A stretch of 64,000 nucleotides of DNA from Sphingobacterium deserti (GTDB taxonomy: Bacteria > Bacteroidota > Bacteroidia > Sphingobacteriales > Sphingobacteriaceae), in NCBI RefSeq assembly GCF_000757725.1, contig NZ_JJMU01000010.1, positions 62,001-126,000 of the forward strand, in the 5' to 3' direction. Position numbers and translations under genes: made by a program. Below, one piece after another: positions 1 to 8,981 of the stretch. The notes below the pieces were generated by a model. It was not told the DNA's origin. It ran no database searches and saw only the letters and a program-made list of their open reading frames with translations. How positions within the stretch are numbered: position 1 is the stretch's first letter; each line of letters starts with the position of its first letter.

Positions 1-2
1 GG

Positions 3-593
3 AACAATTTTGTTTACATAGGCACGGATAATGGGAACTTCTATCGGGTGGATGCAAAAGGCAATGTAGTTGCTGAAGAAACGATCAGTGGCAGCTTATT
101 CCGAAGCCCGATTGCAGTTGTTGAAGCAGAAAATAAATCAGGCGCTATTGTTGCACTAGACACGACAGCGACATTGGTTACTGTTAATTTCAATCAGAAT
201 CCTATCAAACAGCAAATAGGCACGTGGGGAGATCGTGCATTGATTAGCTTTGATGGTGAACGATCGCAAGCGGTTAACAGATTAATCGCGATTGATGAAA
301 AGAAACTCTTTGTAACGCAATTGCGTGATGGCAATCCGATCTTCGAGTATACATTTACGCAATCGGTGAACGATAGGCCGCAGATTTTCAAGAACACGAC
401 CTATGGCGATCTGATCGGCATCTCGTCACGAGAAAACACATTGCTTTATCTTTTTGATGAAAAAGGTAACGTTGTGGATGGTTTTCCGATAGAAGCTGTT
501 CCACAATTTTACTTTGGAAAAATCGATTATAATAGTGGAACCTACCTTTTATGCGTGCGACGGGACAAAAAACTATATGCATTTAAAAATTAA
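3..593 (+). CDS. C-terminal part of an uncharacterised beta-propeller-like protein (5' end outside window)
   Basis: The reading frame is open to the left edge of the window, so only the last 196 codons are present and the first ATG-like codon inside the window is not the true start. The protein has repeated short beta-strand units of the type VYIGTDNGNFYRVD, LLYLFDEKGNVVDGFP and YLLCVRRDKKLYAF, which looks like blades of a WD/PQQ-type propeller. No catalytic motif is visible. In related genomes the gene before the NrnA-type phosphoesterase is often a DUF3352-type protein. That would fit this C-terminus, but the assignment rests on recollection of gene order and not on a motif. The stop is followed by about 120 bp containing the promoter of the next gene, so it probably ends its own transcript. 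Confidence 0.6.
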   Translation, partial: NNFVYIGTDNGNFYRVDAKGNVVAEETISGSLFRSPIAVVEAENKSGAIVALDTTATLVTVNFNQNPIKQQIGTWGDRALISFDGERSQAVNRLIAIDEKKLFVTQLRDGNPIFEYTFTQSVNDRPQIFKNTTYGDLIGISSRENTLLYLFDEKGNVVDGFPIEAVPQFYFGKIDYNSGTYLLCVRRDKKLYAFKN

Positions 594-687
594 ACAGTAG
601 ATCGACATATGGATTATATTTCCTTACATCCCATCGTTGCCAGGAAGACTTGTTTTCAAAAAATTTCCTGAACCAACAAAATTATAG

Positions 688-695
688 TAGGTTTG
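688..695 (+). promoter_or_regulatory. -7 promoter element (TAGGTTTG) of the nrnA-like gene
   Basis: TAGGTTTG matches the Bacteroidota -7 consensus TAnnTTTG and lies 17 bp before the ATG. This predicts a transcript start near position 702 and a very short leader. I do not see a convincing -33 TTTG at the usual distance. Confidence 0.45.
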
Positions 696-711
696 CAATC
701 TTAGAATATTT

Positions 712-1722
712 ATGCTGAAAGGACAAAGACATTTACAATTACTTGCTGAACCTAAGAAAATTGTTATAACTACGCACCACAAACCAGATGGTGATGCATT
801 AGGCTCATCCTTAGGTCTATATCATTGGTTAAAAAGCAAAGGGCACAGCGTTGAAGTCGTTTTGTCTTCTGATTTCCCTACTTTTCTTGACTGGTTGCCG
901 GGGCGCGAAGATGTTATCATATATCCTAATGCGCCTGAACAGGCGGCTCGTTTACTTGCAGAAGCGGCTATCATATTCTGTTTAGATTACAGCGCTTTAA
1001 GCCGAACGAATATCTTGGAACCGCTGATTGTAAATGCACCGGGTGAAAAATGGATGATCGATCATCATTTAGATCCGGAAGATTTTTCCACATTAAGTTA
1101 CTGGGATTCAAATGCGGCGGCTACAGCGCAACTTATTTACACGTTCATTAATGAGGTTTACGATGACAAGGAAGCAATAACAGCAGAAATTGCGACCTGC
1201 CTTTATGCGGGCATCATGACCGACACCGGTTCCTTCCGCTTTCGCTCCACGACGTCTTCGGTGCATCATATTATCGCTTCCCTTATCGATGCTGGTGCTA
1301 GAAACTGGGAAATACATGAACAAATCTATAATAGCTCTACCGAAAATCGGCTGAAATTTTTAGGGTATTGCCTTTTAAATTGTTTAGAGGTGATTCCAGC
1401 ATACAACACGGCTATTTTTTCTGTGAGCAAAGAAGATCTTCAGAAGTTTGAAGTGACAACAGGTGATACAGAGGGTTTGGTAAATTATGCACTTTCTGTA
1501 AAGGGAATTCGACTAGCCGCGTTATTTATTGACAGAACCGAATTAATTAAATTATCTTTGCGTTCAATTGGAGATATTCCATGTAATGAAATTTGTAAAA
1601 AGTATTTTAATGGCGGCGGACACCTGAATGCTTCCGGGGGCAGTTCCAGTGAGGAATTGAGTCAGGTAGTAAACAAGTTCAAGTCCATTTTACCAGAGTA
1701 TAAAGAAATATTAACAAAATAA
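712..1722 (+). CDS. nrnA: DHH-family phosphoesterase, NrnA-type oligoribonuclease / pAp phosphatase
   Basis: A cytoplasmic two-domain DHH/DHHA1 enzyme of 336 residues, the usual NrnA length. NrnA-type enzymes degrade 2-5 nt RNA fragments and dephosphorylate 3'-phosphoadenosine 5'-phosphate. Visible metal-binding motifs are H22-K-P-D-G-D28 (motif I), D92 in CLDYS (II), D117-H118-H119 (III) and D171 in MTDTGSF (IV). The C-terminal DHHA1 domain carries the substrate-binding GGGH (in FNGGGHLNASGG, about residue 305). The gene sits 22 bp before an FKBP-type isomerase and probably shares its transcript. Whether RNA, pAp or a cyclic-dinucleotide product is the main substrate cannot be told from sequence. 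Confidence 0.9.
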   Translation: MLKGQRHLQLLAEPKKIVITTHHKPDGDALGSSLGLYHWLKSKGHSVEVVLSSDFPTFLDWLPGREDVIIYPNAPEQAARLLAEAAIIFCLDYSALSRTNILEPLIVNAPGEKWMIDHHLDPEDFSTLSYWDSNAAATAQLIYTFINEVYDDKEAITAEIATCLYAGIMTDTGSFRFRSTTSSVHHIIASLIDAGARNWEIHEQIYNSSTENRLKFLGYCLLNCLEVIPAYNTAIFSVSKEDLQKFEVTTGDTEGLVNYALSVKGIRLAALFIDRTELIKLSLRSIGDIPCNEICKKYFNGGGHLNASGGSSSEELSQVVNKFKSILPEYKEILTK

Positions 1723-1744
1723 ATTTAGTGATTAGATCAGAAAA

Positions 1745-2725
1745 ATGAAGAAATCAATTTTATTCCTTTCGGCAGCTGTCACCCTGTTGGCGACCGCAGC
1801 TTGCCAAAACTTCAAAAAAGGTGATGGTGGTCTTGAATATAACATCGTGAAGGATGAGGGCGCAGAAAAAGCAAAAGCTGGCGATTTGTTGTCTGTAGAT
1901 TTGATTGTGAAATCCGACCGGAACGATTCCTTGTTACAAAGTACATACGACATTGGTTTACCTCAAATAGTCAATATCGCACCAGACTCTATTCCTGGCT
2001 TATATGCAGGTGACTACAACTCCATGTTTAAAATGTTAGGCGAAGGTGATAGCGCTATTTTCCGTTTGAATATAGACACTATGGCCGCAAAAACTGGTCA
2101 GCCTAAACCGGAGTTTGCTGATAAATTTGTAACTTTTACAGTTAAGGTTAGAAAGCATTTCAAAAAAGGAACCCAGACTGACTCTGCCCTTTATGCACAA
2201 ATAGACACCTATTTTAAAGGCGAGATCGAAGGTTTGAAAAAATCTGAAGAGGGTAAACTTGCGGGTTACATCGCTGATAAAAAGCTAGAGCCTAAGAAAA
2301 CAGCTACCGGCTTACAGTACATCGTTTCTCAAGAAGGTAAAGGAAACAAAGCTATGGTAGGTGATACGGTAGTGGTAAACTATACTGGAACGCTAGTAAA
2401 CGGAAAAGTTTTCGACACAAATAATGCCGAGACAGCTAAAAAGGAAAATTCATTCAACCCAATGCGGCAATATGAGCCTATCCGTTTCCGTGTAGGTCAT
2501 GATCCGGTAATTCAGGGATGGACTGAAGGTCTTCAATTGTTAAACAAGGGAAGCAAAGCAACATTACTGGTACCGTCAAGCTTAGGCTACGGTGAGCGTG
2601 GTGGTGGTACAATTCCTCCATATGCACCATTGGTGTTTGAGGTGGAGTTGGTAGATATCATTGCTGGTCCGAAAACGGACGCAGCTCCTGCGGCTGCTAC
2701 AGACTCTGTCGCAACAAAGAAATAA
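1745..2725 (+). CDS. Lipoprotein with FKBP-type peptidyl-prolyl cis-trans isomerase domain
   Basis: A 326-residue lipoprotein: the signal peptide ends in a lipobox with Cys20 (LATAAC), so the mature protein is membrane-anchored in the cell envelope. Residues about 40-130 look like a first, degenerate FKBP module (GDLLSVDLIVKSD, MLGEGDSAIF). Residues about 195-310 form a canonical FKBP domain with VGDTVVVNYTG, the FDT strand, VIQGWTEGLQLL and the active-site loop LGYGERGGGTIPPYAPLVFEV. The likely role is proline isomerisation and chaperoning of secreted proteins. A low-complexity Ala-rich tail follows. The gene closes the nrnA transcript and has a strong terminator right after it. Confidence 0.9.
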   Translation: MKKSILFLSAAVTLLATAACQNFKKGDGGLEYNIVKDEGAEKAKAGDLLSVDLIVKSDRNDSLLQSTYDIGLPQIVNIAPDSIPGLYAGDYNSMFKMLGEGDSAIFRLNIDTMAAKTGQPKPEFADKFVTFTVKVRKHFKKGTQTDSALYAQIDTYFKGEIEGLKKSEEGKLAGYIADKKLEPKKTATGLQYIVSQEGKGNKAMVGDTVVVNYTGTLVNGKVFDTNNAETAKKENSFNPMRQYEPIRFRVGHDPVIQGWTEGLQLLNKGSKATLLVPSSLGYGERGGGTIPPYAPLVFEVELVDIIAGPKTDAAPAAATDSVATKK

Positions 2726-2746
2726 GAATCTTATCAAATCGATAAC

Positions 2747-2782
2747 GAAAACGCAAGATCTTTAAAAGTCTTGCGTTTTTTT
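2747..2782 (+). terminator. Intrinsic terminator after the FKBP gene
   Basis: The inverted repeat AACGCAAGA / TCTTGCGTT with a short AT-rich loop is followed directly by a run of seven T. It is 22 bp after the FKBP stop codon. Confidence 0.85.
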
Positions 2783-2841
2783 ATGTTCCGTTAGGTCTTA
2801 TACTATGAAAAGCCTAAATTTAGCGCGATATCATTAGAAAT

Positions 2842-3624
2842 ATGTCTCCGGAATCCTATACACTTACTGACACACACACGCATATTTATTACCAAGCTGC
2901 TGATTCAACGTTGGACGAACATCTGTCTCGCTGCTTTGACAAAGGAATAGACCGCTTGTTCCTCCCCAATGTGGATAGCGCTTCCATACCGGCCGTATTA
3001 GAAACTGTAAAAAACTATCCGGAAAACTGTTTTCCCATGCTTGGGCTTCATCCATGTTCGGTAAAGCAAAACTTTAAAGAAGAGTTAGCCATCATCGAGC
3101 AGGCTCTGTCCGAAACAAAGGTGTATGCGATTGGCGAAATTGGGCTGGATCTATATTGGGATAAAAGTACTTTAGATTGGCAGAAAGAAGCTTTCAGAAT
3201 TCAGGTAGGCTGGGCGAAAGCGATGGGTCTACCTATTGATATCCATTGTCGAGAAGCTTTCGATGAGCTGTTCCTATTGTTGGAAGAGCTGAAAGATGAT
3301 AAACTTTTCGGCATCCTGCACTGCTTTACTGGAAATATTGAACAAGCTAAAAGAGCTATAGACTTAGGCTTTCTTTTAGGAATCGGCGGTGTAGTCACGT
3401 TCAAAAAATCGGGCTTAGATGCCGTTGTGAAAGAAGTTGATCTAAATCATATTGTCCTGGAGACAGATGCACCCTATCTTGCTCCTGTTCCTTTCCGCGG
3501 CAAAGAAAATGAAAGCAGCTATTTACACTACGTAGCTGAAAAGGTCGCTGATATCAAAGAGGTAGACATTTCGTATGTTGCTGACATCACGACAGCAAAT
3601 TCAAAGCGAGTTTTTGGAATTTAA
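2842..3624 (+). CDS. TatD-family metal-dependent hydrolase (DNase)
   Basis: A cytoplasmic TIM-barrel metallohydrolase of 260 residues. All metal ligands of the TatD family are visible: H12 and H14 in DTHTH, E99 in AIGEIGLD, H135 in PIDIHCRE, H160 in GILHCFTG and D209 in VLETDAPYLAP. TatD enzymes are 3'-5' exonucleases acting on DNA and RNA, with quality-control roles. Ten bases separate its stop from the asparaginase start, so the two are probably cotranscribed. The ATG start gives the full N-terminal strand; no better start is seen. Confidence 0.92.
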   Translation: MSPESYTLTDTHTHIYYQAADSTLDEHLSRCFDKGIDRLFLPNVDSASIPAVLETVKNYPENCFPMLGLHPCSVKQNFKEELAIIEQALSETKVYAIGEIGLDLYWDKSTLDWQKEAFRIQVGWAKAMGLPIDIHCREAFDELFLLLEELKDDKLFGILHCFTGNIEQAKRAIDLGFLLGIGGVVTFKKSGLDAVVKEVDLNHIVLETDAPYLAPVPFRGKENESSYLHYVAEKVADIKEVDISYVADITTANSKRVFGI

Positions 3625-3633
3625 GCATTAACC

Positions 3634-4656
3634 ATGCAAAATATATTTATTATTTACACAGGTGGAACCATCGGAATGGTTAAAGACCCGGAAACGGGAA
3701 CATTCGTTCCTTTCGATTTCGAGCTAATTGCGCGAAATTTACCCGATTTGGCGCGTCTTAATTATAAGCTAACGATACATTCCTTTAGCCCCATCATCGA
3801 TTCATCCAATATGAAGCCGTCTATTTGGGTGGAGATGGCGCAAATCATCCGGGATAATTACGAACACTACGATGGCTTTGTCATTTTGCACGGCTCCGAT
3901 ACGATGTCGTTCTCTGCATCGATACTTAGCTTCATGTTGGAAGGTCTTCAAAAGCCGGTTATCTTATCGGGATCCCAACTTCCAATAGGTGAAATTCGTA
4001 CTGACGCCCGCGAGAATATGATGACCGCTTTGGAGATTGCCTCCGCGAAAGAAAACGGCCAATCAATCATCCAGGAAGTATGTATTCTTTTCGATAACAA
4101 GCTTTTTCGAGGCAACCGATCTTTCAAATATAACTCCGCAAAGTTTGAAGCATTTCGTTCGCCCAACTATCCCGTTCTAGCAGAAGCAGGCATCCATATA
4201 AATTATAATCGTGAGGCGCTACTGGACAATACGGATAAAGAGTTTATTATGCACAGCACGCTTGATAACCATGTGGGTGTTTTGAAATTGTTTCCAGGGA
4301 TCAGTCCGACATTTATACAGTCGATTTTAAATGCAGATGTACGAAGTATTGTGATGGAGACCTTTGGCTCGGGAAATACGATGACGGATGAATGGTTTTT
4401 GGAGATGCTTTCGGCTGCTGTAAAAAAAGGAAAAAATATTCTTGATATTTCCCAATGCAAGGTTGGCTCGGTCGAGTTGGGACGTTACGAAACCTCCCAA
4501 GGCCTTAAAGCTATCGGTGTGTTAAACGGTTATGATATGACGTTCGAAGCCGCCGTAACGAAGTTCATGTATTTGCAAGGGCAACTTCCCGATCAGGAAT
4601 CTGTTGCCTATTGGATCGAAAAAGATATCCGCGGAGAATTAACTGTAAACGATTAG
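3634..4656 (+). CDS. ansA: Type I (cytoplasmic) L-asparaginase
   Basis: A 340-residue enzyme hydrolysing L-asparagine to aspartate and ammonia. The first catalytic threonine is T12 in IIYTGGTIGM. The second catalytic block is H86-G-S-D-T90 in ILHGSDTMSFSAS. The SGSQLPIGEIRTDARENM stretch is also typical. No signal peptide is present, which with the length points to the type I enzyme, not the periplasmic type II form. It follows tatD closely and ends at a convergent terminator shared with the minus-strand operon on its right. Confidence 0.92.
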   Translation: MQNIFIIYTGGTIGMVKDPETGTFVPFDFELIARNLPDLARLNYKLTIHSFSPIIDSSNMKPSIWVEMAQIIRDNYEHYDGFVILHGSDTMSFSASILSFMLEGLQKPVILSGSQLPIGEIRTDARENMMTALEIASAKENGQSIIQEVCILFDNKLFRGNRSFKYNSAKFEAFRSPNYPVLAEAGIHINYNREALLDNTDKEFIMHSTLDNHVGVLKLFPGISPTFIQSILNADVRSIVMETFGSGNTMTDEWFLEMLSAAVKKGKNILDISQCKVGSVELGRYETSQGLKAIGVLNGYDMTFEAAVTKFMYLQGQLPDQESVAYWIEKDIRGELTVND

Positions 4657-4687
4657 TCCCCCCGTTGTATCCTTTTTGAATAATTTC

Positions 4688-4720
4688 AAATTCCAGACTG
4701 CCCGATCGTCGGGAATTTTT
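4688..4720. terminator. Bidirectional terminator between ansA and the convergent DUF1275 gene
   Basis: AAATTCC pairs with GGAATTT, with an inner CCCGA / TCGGG hairpin; six T follow on the + strand. It lies between two stop codons facing each other. The T-run overlaps the last bases of the minus-strand gene. Confidence 0.6.
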
Positions 4721-5469
4721 TATGCGGGACAAGCCTCCTTATGCCGTCTATCAAATAGGTGTTTCACACGCTTCAACTTATAGAAGTCGTAGAGCGCAAT
4801 AACCATTAAGATACCGCAGGTGAGGTAAAATGTTCCGTTTGCCAAATATAAATATCCAATTCCTCCGAAAATACCACCAATTACGTAGGAGATCATAATG
4901 GTTAAGAGTAAATGAAACTTATCTACTAATGCTTTATTCTGTCTGTTCTGCCGTTTGCTGAACATCGAAACCAAGATGGCCAGATCCGTTGTCAAGCCGG
5001 TAAGGTGTGTGGTCTTAACAACAGAATTTGAAATACTAGCTGTCAATCCATTTTGCAAGCCCATAGCAAATAACAATGCGGCGACCAAAAATTCTGTTTC
5101 TTGCAGGGAATTGCTATAAAAAAAGTCGAGGTAAAGCCCCACAAAAAGGATACTGATAAACTCCAAAATCACGGGAATCGCATGTGAAATATATTGGCTC
5201 CATCTTCCCCTACCCTGTACGATAACAAAATTAGACAGGAAACTTCCCAGGAAGAACAGTAAAATCCATAATAGGACGACAGCGCCCTGATACCAATTTC
5301 CCTTACTTAATTCCTGTGCGAACACCGCGTAGTAACCGGTAATATTTGAGGTAAAAGCGAAAAAAACGGTTACTGAAGCGACGTTAACCATACCTGCAGA
5401 GAAGGCGGTTAATGCACCGAGTTTCACGTTATCACTTAATGTTCTATGATTACTATATTTTCTTAGCAT
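4720..5469 (-). CDS. DUF1275 (YoaK-family) membrane protein
   Basis: A 249-residue inner-membrane protein with about six hydrophobic segments. The family signature is clear: NGLTASISNSVVKTTHLTGLTTD in the second half and the N-terminal GMVNVASVTVFFAFTSNITG. The function of the YoaK/DUF1275 family is unknown; a transporter-like fold is often assumed. It is the last gene of a tightly packed three-gene operon and overlaps the preceding lipocalin-like gene by 17 bp, which suggests translational coupling. Confidence 0.85.
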   Translation of the reverse strand: MLRKYSNHRTLSDNVKLGALTAFSAGMVNVASVTVFFAFTSNITGYYAVFAQELSKGNWYQGAVVLLWILLFFLGSFLSNFVIVQGRGRWSQYISHAIPVILEFISILFVGLYLDFFYSNSLQETEFLVAALLFAMGLQNGLTASISNSVVKTTHLTGLTTDLAILVSMFSKRQNRQNKALVDKFHLLLTIMISYVIGGIFGGIGYLYLANGTFYLTCGILMVIALYDFYKLKRVKHLFDRRHKEACPA

Positions 5470-5947
5470 ATTGATCTGATGGATCTTTCCTTTCTAATAC
5501 TATTTCAATAATACCTTTTACCTGTAAATCGAAGTTCAGGTGTAAAACCAGCTTATCATCGCTAATCTGCTGGATTTGGAAACTTTCAATTTGCTTGCCA
5601 TCTTTTCGAAGTTCCAATACGTGGCCTCTTCCTTTGATCAGCCATTCAATCTTACTATTTTGCGTGCTGTCCGCCGATTGTAGTTGTCTGTTTTCCTCAA
5701 ACTTCCACACCCCCAAATGTAGTTCTTCAAAATCCCTCAGGATTTCGCGACGAAGGCCTTCCTGCAACTGCGAATTTGATGCCAGTTCTGCAGAGCCGTT
5801 ATCTTTCTCCAAACGCCACTCTTTCTCAACCCATTCACCTTGTATAAGGCGTTCCGGATTTTCATGGTACATGACCACTAAACTACTACCTATCAACAGC
5901 AATGCGATAAATATGTAGTTCATTTTTGCTAATATGTCCCTACTCAT
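5453..5947 (-). CDS. Membrane-anchored lipocalin-like protein of unknown function
   Basis: Up to 164 residues. One N-terminal hydrophobic segment (about residues 9-26, MNYIFIALLLIGSSLVVMY) could be an uncleaved anchor or signal peptide; translation may really start at Met9. The remainder has the look of a small beta-barrel of the lipocalin-like type: LIQGEWVEKEWRL near the start, then alternating strands LGVWKFEENRQL, IEWLIKGRGHVLELR and KLVLHLNF. No enzyme motif is seen. It overlaps the upstream Usp-like gene by 8 bp and the downstream DUF1275 gene by 17 bp, so all three are almost certainly translated from one mRNA. Confidence 0.7.
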   Translation of the reverse strand: MSRDILAKMNYIFIALLLIGSSLVVMYHENPERLIQGEWVEKEWRLEKDNGSAELASNSQLQEGLRREILRDFEELHLGVWKFEENRQLQSADSTQNSKIEWLIKGRGHVLELRKDGKQIESFQIQQISDDKLVLHLNFDLQVKGIIEIVLERKDPSDQYAKKI

Positions 5948-6461
5948 AGCTCACACCCCAATCCTTTCTAAAGAATATGCTGTCCATACTGTCTATGCCT
6001 TCCGCAATGTGCTCGCGCAATAGGATAGTGATAAGCTCTGGACCAACTTCAGCCACATTCTTTTTTAAAATTTCCGTAATATCAAACACGCCCCGTTCTG
6101 TAGGCGAAAAAGTATAGCCTTCCGGCACGACGATGTGCGTCACACGACTGCCTTTAAAGTAATTGCGCAAATAACGGCCGTTTCTTGAGATCAATAGATC
6201 GGAATACATTTCTACAATACGGCTCTTGAAACGGGATTTTATCATTTCACAGCCCTTGATAAAATCTTCATTTTCCAGCTTCATTAGGTGATCTTCTTTT
6301 GTTATACCTAATAAACTCGTTATGGAGTCGCCAATATCGTATCCGCAAGCGAGAACAAGCTCAACCTTCTGATCAGGAGTAGTCTCCAAATAGTCTAAAA
6401 CGATTCGCAAAGAATCTACACTAAAATCTGTTGGGACAAGAACGCGTGCTATATTTGCCAT
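5940..6461 (-). CDS. Universal-stress-protein-like protein
   Basis: A cytoplasmic protein of 173 residues beginning MANIARVLVPTDFSVDSLRI, the first beta-strand and helix of the Usp fold. A longer in-frame start at 6545 exists. I prefer 6461 because a good -7 element (TAACTTTG on the minus strand, 6477-6484) ends about 15 bp before it and would lie inside the coding region of the longer version. The usual C-terminal ATP-binding glycine loop of Usp proteins is not evident, so nucleotide binding is doubtful. It is the first gene of the operon with the lipocalin-like and DUF1275 proteins. Confidence 0.7.
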   Translation of the reverse strand: MANIARVLVPTDFSVDSLRIVLDYLETTPDQKVELVLACGYDIGDSITSLLGITKEDHLMKLENEDFIKGCEMIKSRFKSRIVEMYSDLLISRNGRYLRNYFKGSRVTHIVVPEGYTFSPTERGVFDITEILKKNVAEVGPELITILLREHIAEGIDSMDSIFFRKDWGVSYE

Positions 6462-6476
6462 ACTATAACTTTTTCT

Positions 6477-6484
6477 CAAAGTTA
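6477..6484 (-). promoter_or_regulatory. -7 promoter element (TAACTTTG) of the Usp-like operon
   Basis: On the minus strand this octamer matches TAnnTTTG and lies about 15 bp upstream of the chosen ATG at 6461, predicting a transcript start near 6470. It also decides which start codon is used. Confidence 0.5.
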
Positions 6485-6668
6485 CGTTGGGCACATAGCA
6501 ATGAAATGAAACCCAGATTAGTTTTCCATTAGACTTTGCCGCCAATCATTAAAAGGAGATTAGAAAATTCCCTGATATTAAAATGAGATTAAAAATCAGT
6601 TCAGCATGCTATGGTCTGTAATGAGATTACTAGATGACTTTTTATGCTGTGGTTAGTTACTACTAGAT

Positions 6669-8036
6669 CTACCCATTCCGCATTAGTCGAGGGTCTATAG
6701 TAGGAAGTTCCACCCTAACCGTTGTGCCTTTTCCTAGCGAAGACGATACGGAAAGCTGTCCATTGTGCATTTTTACAATATTCCTCGCAAGAGGGAGACC
6801 TATTCCATAGCCCGAGAAATTTGCGGTATTAGAAGCTCGAAAATAAGGGTCATAAATATAGGTCAATTCCTCTTCAGGAATTCCAATTCCTTCATCCTTA
6901 ACCAGGATTAGCACGCCATTGTCGAAAGCCCCTAATGCGACGTACGCCGTTTTGTTCGCGGAATATTTGCAAGCATTTGAAACGATATTGGAAATGGCCA
7001 ATTGTAATAGCGTCGCTGAGCCGTTCACTTTTAATTTCATACTGTCATCCGGCAACATGCTAAAATCAGTTTTTATGCGAAAATGTTCATTAATCGCTTT
7101 GACTGTCATTTCCGCATCCATCACGATTTGGTCAATCCGAACGGGTTTAAATGTTAGGTTATTATTCTCAAAGCCTGTGCGCGCCAAGAGCAAAAGTGCG
7201 CTTGTCTTCTTCTCCAAATTCTCAGCTGCATCTGCAATCTTTTGTATGGAGTGCTTGTACTCGTCAATGCTACGCTCCTTGGATAGTGCCAGGTCGGCTA
7301 TACCAATTATAGATGTTAAGGGCGTATTCAGCTCATGAGAAGCATTACTAACGAAATTTTTCTGTGTCTCGAATGATGTCTCAATCCGCATCAGCATTTT
7401 ATTGAAGGTTCCCGCTAGCTTGCCCAAAACACCATTCTCGTTCCCTACTGTCAACCGCAAATAGAGATTTTCGGATCCTATCTTTTCTACTTCAACAATC
7501 AGTTCGCTGATAGGCTTTATAAAAGAGCGTTTTACAAATAGGGAGACTACAACGACAAACAGAACACCAAGTAGCACAGCAATGATGAGTAGATTCCGTA
7601 GGTAATTTAAATGGTGCGTATAGAAATAATTCTCCGCCGAAACGCCCAAGATAAAGTGCCTTCCTTTCTGAAGATAATATTTCGTTGCATAGAACGTATT
7701 ACCAATTTTAAAATTGCTCGTTCCACGTTTGTTAATTCTATTCCACAATTCTTTATCAAAACCACTACTGTGGATAATACGTCGATCCTTGTCAAACTCG
7801 ACAATAAATTCCTTCTGCTTATCCAGTTCTTCGACATAGCTTAAGGACCATTGTATACCATTGGCTTTACCATTGAAAATTCTTTCAGCGGCTAAGTTAC
7901 GGCGTAATTCAAGACGTTTGTAGAAATCAGAAAAGGCAAAATTTGTTATCGAATAAAAAATAAAAACTACGAAAGATACCGTGTAAATCACCAATATAGT
8001 GATGAGTCCATAGAGAATCTTATTATAGTTACGCAT
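6669..8036 (-). CDS. Membrane sensor histidine kinase with HAMP domain
   Basis: A 455-residue class I kinase. A first transmembrane helix (about residues 11-30), a periplasmic sensor region of about 115 residues and a second helix (about 148-168) are followed by a HAMP linker. The HisKA domain has phosphoacceptor H234 in NASHELNTPLTSIIG. The HATPase domain shows the N box (NIVSNACKYS), G1 (DEGIGIP), F box (YDPYFR) and G2 (GYGIGLPLARNIV). The gene begins directly after the stop codon of the response regulator, with no gap, so the two form one operon and an obvious pair. The signal sensed is unknown. Confidence 0.93.
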   Translation of the reverse strand: MRNYNKILYGLITILVIYTVSFVVFIFYSITNFAFSDFYKRLELRRNLAAERIFNGKANGIQWSLSYVEELDKQKEFIVEFDKDRRIIHSSGFDKELWNRINKRGTSNFKIGNTFYATKYYLQKGRHFILGVSAENYFYTHHLNYLRNLLIIAVLLGVLFVVVVSLFVKRSFIKPISELIVEVEKIGSENLYLRLTVGNENGVLGKLAGTFNKMLMRIETSFETQKNFVSNASHELNTPLTSIIGIADLALSKERSIDEYKHSIQKIADAAENLEKKTSALLLLARTGFENNNLTFKPVRIDQIVMDAEMTVKAINEHFRIKTDFSMLPDDSMKLKVNGSATLLQLAISNIVSNACKYSANKTAYVALGAFDNGVLILVKDEGIGIPEEELTYIYDPYFRASNTANFSGYGIGLPLARNIVKMHNGQLSVSSSLGKGTTVRVELPTIDPRLMRNG

Positions 8037-8753
8037 TTAATTTTCTATTTTTAATACATAGCCCATACCAATAACCGTATGAATTGTTTTTATCGGTGTT
8101 ACCTTTTCAATCTTCTTCCGGAGGTAATTCACGTATACATCAACTACATTCGAACCGATATCGAAATTTATGCCCCACACCTTGTCAAGCAGCTCGCTTC
8201 GTTCAAACACTTTCTGCGGAGCTTGGATAAAAAGAAGCAGCAAACGGTATTCTGTCGACGTTAAATTTAGGTCTTGTCCTTCGGCGTAGGCGATTTTTTT
8301 ATAATCGTCAATTTCAAGAAATTTATATGTAAAAAGTCGTTTTTCCGCGGCTTGGACTTGCTTTGTTATTTCTTGCTTCCTCCTTATCAAGGAGCGTACA
8401 CGTGCCTTCAGCTCGATTAGTTTAAAAGGTTTTGAAAGGTAATCATCAGCACCACTATCTAAGCCCAATACTACATTTTCTGGACTTCCTAAAGCCGTTA
8501 CCATCAATATAGGCAAATCGGTATAACCTAATAATCGAAAATTTCTACAGATCTCCAGTCCATTCATCTCGGGAAGTAAGACATCCAAAATGACGAGGCT
8601 AACTTTGTTGTTTTGCAACTTATATAATGCATCTTCATATTTACTGGCATGCAACACCTTGTAGCCGTCTTCTTCCAAACCCTGGATAATAACCTCGGCT
8701 ACATTTTTCTCATCTTCTACCAATAATATACATTGTACATCCATAGCATTCAC
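8037..8753 (-). CDS. OmpR-family response regulator
   Basis: A 238-residue transcription factor. The receiver domain has acidic residues E13/D14, phosphoacceptor D57 (VILDVLLPEMNG), T86 and K108 (LSKPF). The C-terminal winged helix of the OmpR/PhoB type ends in VIGMGYVLKIEN, with the typical recognition region SNVVDVYVNYLRKKI. It is the first gene of the pair with the kinase that starts one base after its stop. Its targets are unknown. Upstream it is divergent from the DinB-like gene, with about 230 bp of shared control region. Confidence 0.93.
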   Translation of the reverse strand: MNAMDVQCILLVEDEKNVAEVIIQGLEEDGYKVLHASKYEDALYKLQNNKVSLVILDVLLPEMNGLEICRNFRLLGYTDLPILMVTALGSPENVVLGLDSGADDYLSKPFKLIELKARVRSLIRRKQEITKQVQAAEKRLFTYKFLEIDDYKKIAYAEGQDLNLTSTEYRLLLLFIQAPQKVFERSELLDKVWGINFDIGSNVVDVYVNYLRKKIEKVTPIKTIHTVIGMGYVLKIEN

Positions 8754-8981
8754 CCGTATTTATATAGGTTTATAAAAGCTAAATTATGATATTTTAACGA
8801 TAATCCCACATCAGGAGCATCGGATTCATCTTTGCTTGTAATTTCTAATGAATGGAAATCTTGCCCTATGCAAAGTAGCAACAAACCAAATTGTGCGTAC
8901 ATTGTGTTCATCAACAGAAACATGGAAACGCTTCTGTTTGTAAAAGTATATAATACGATTTCACACATAAAACTTATAACA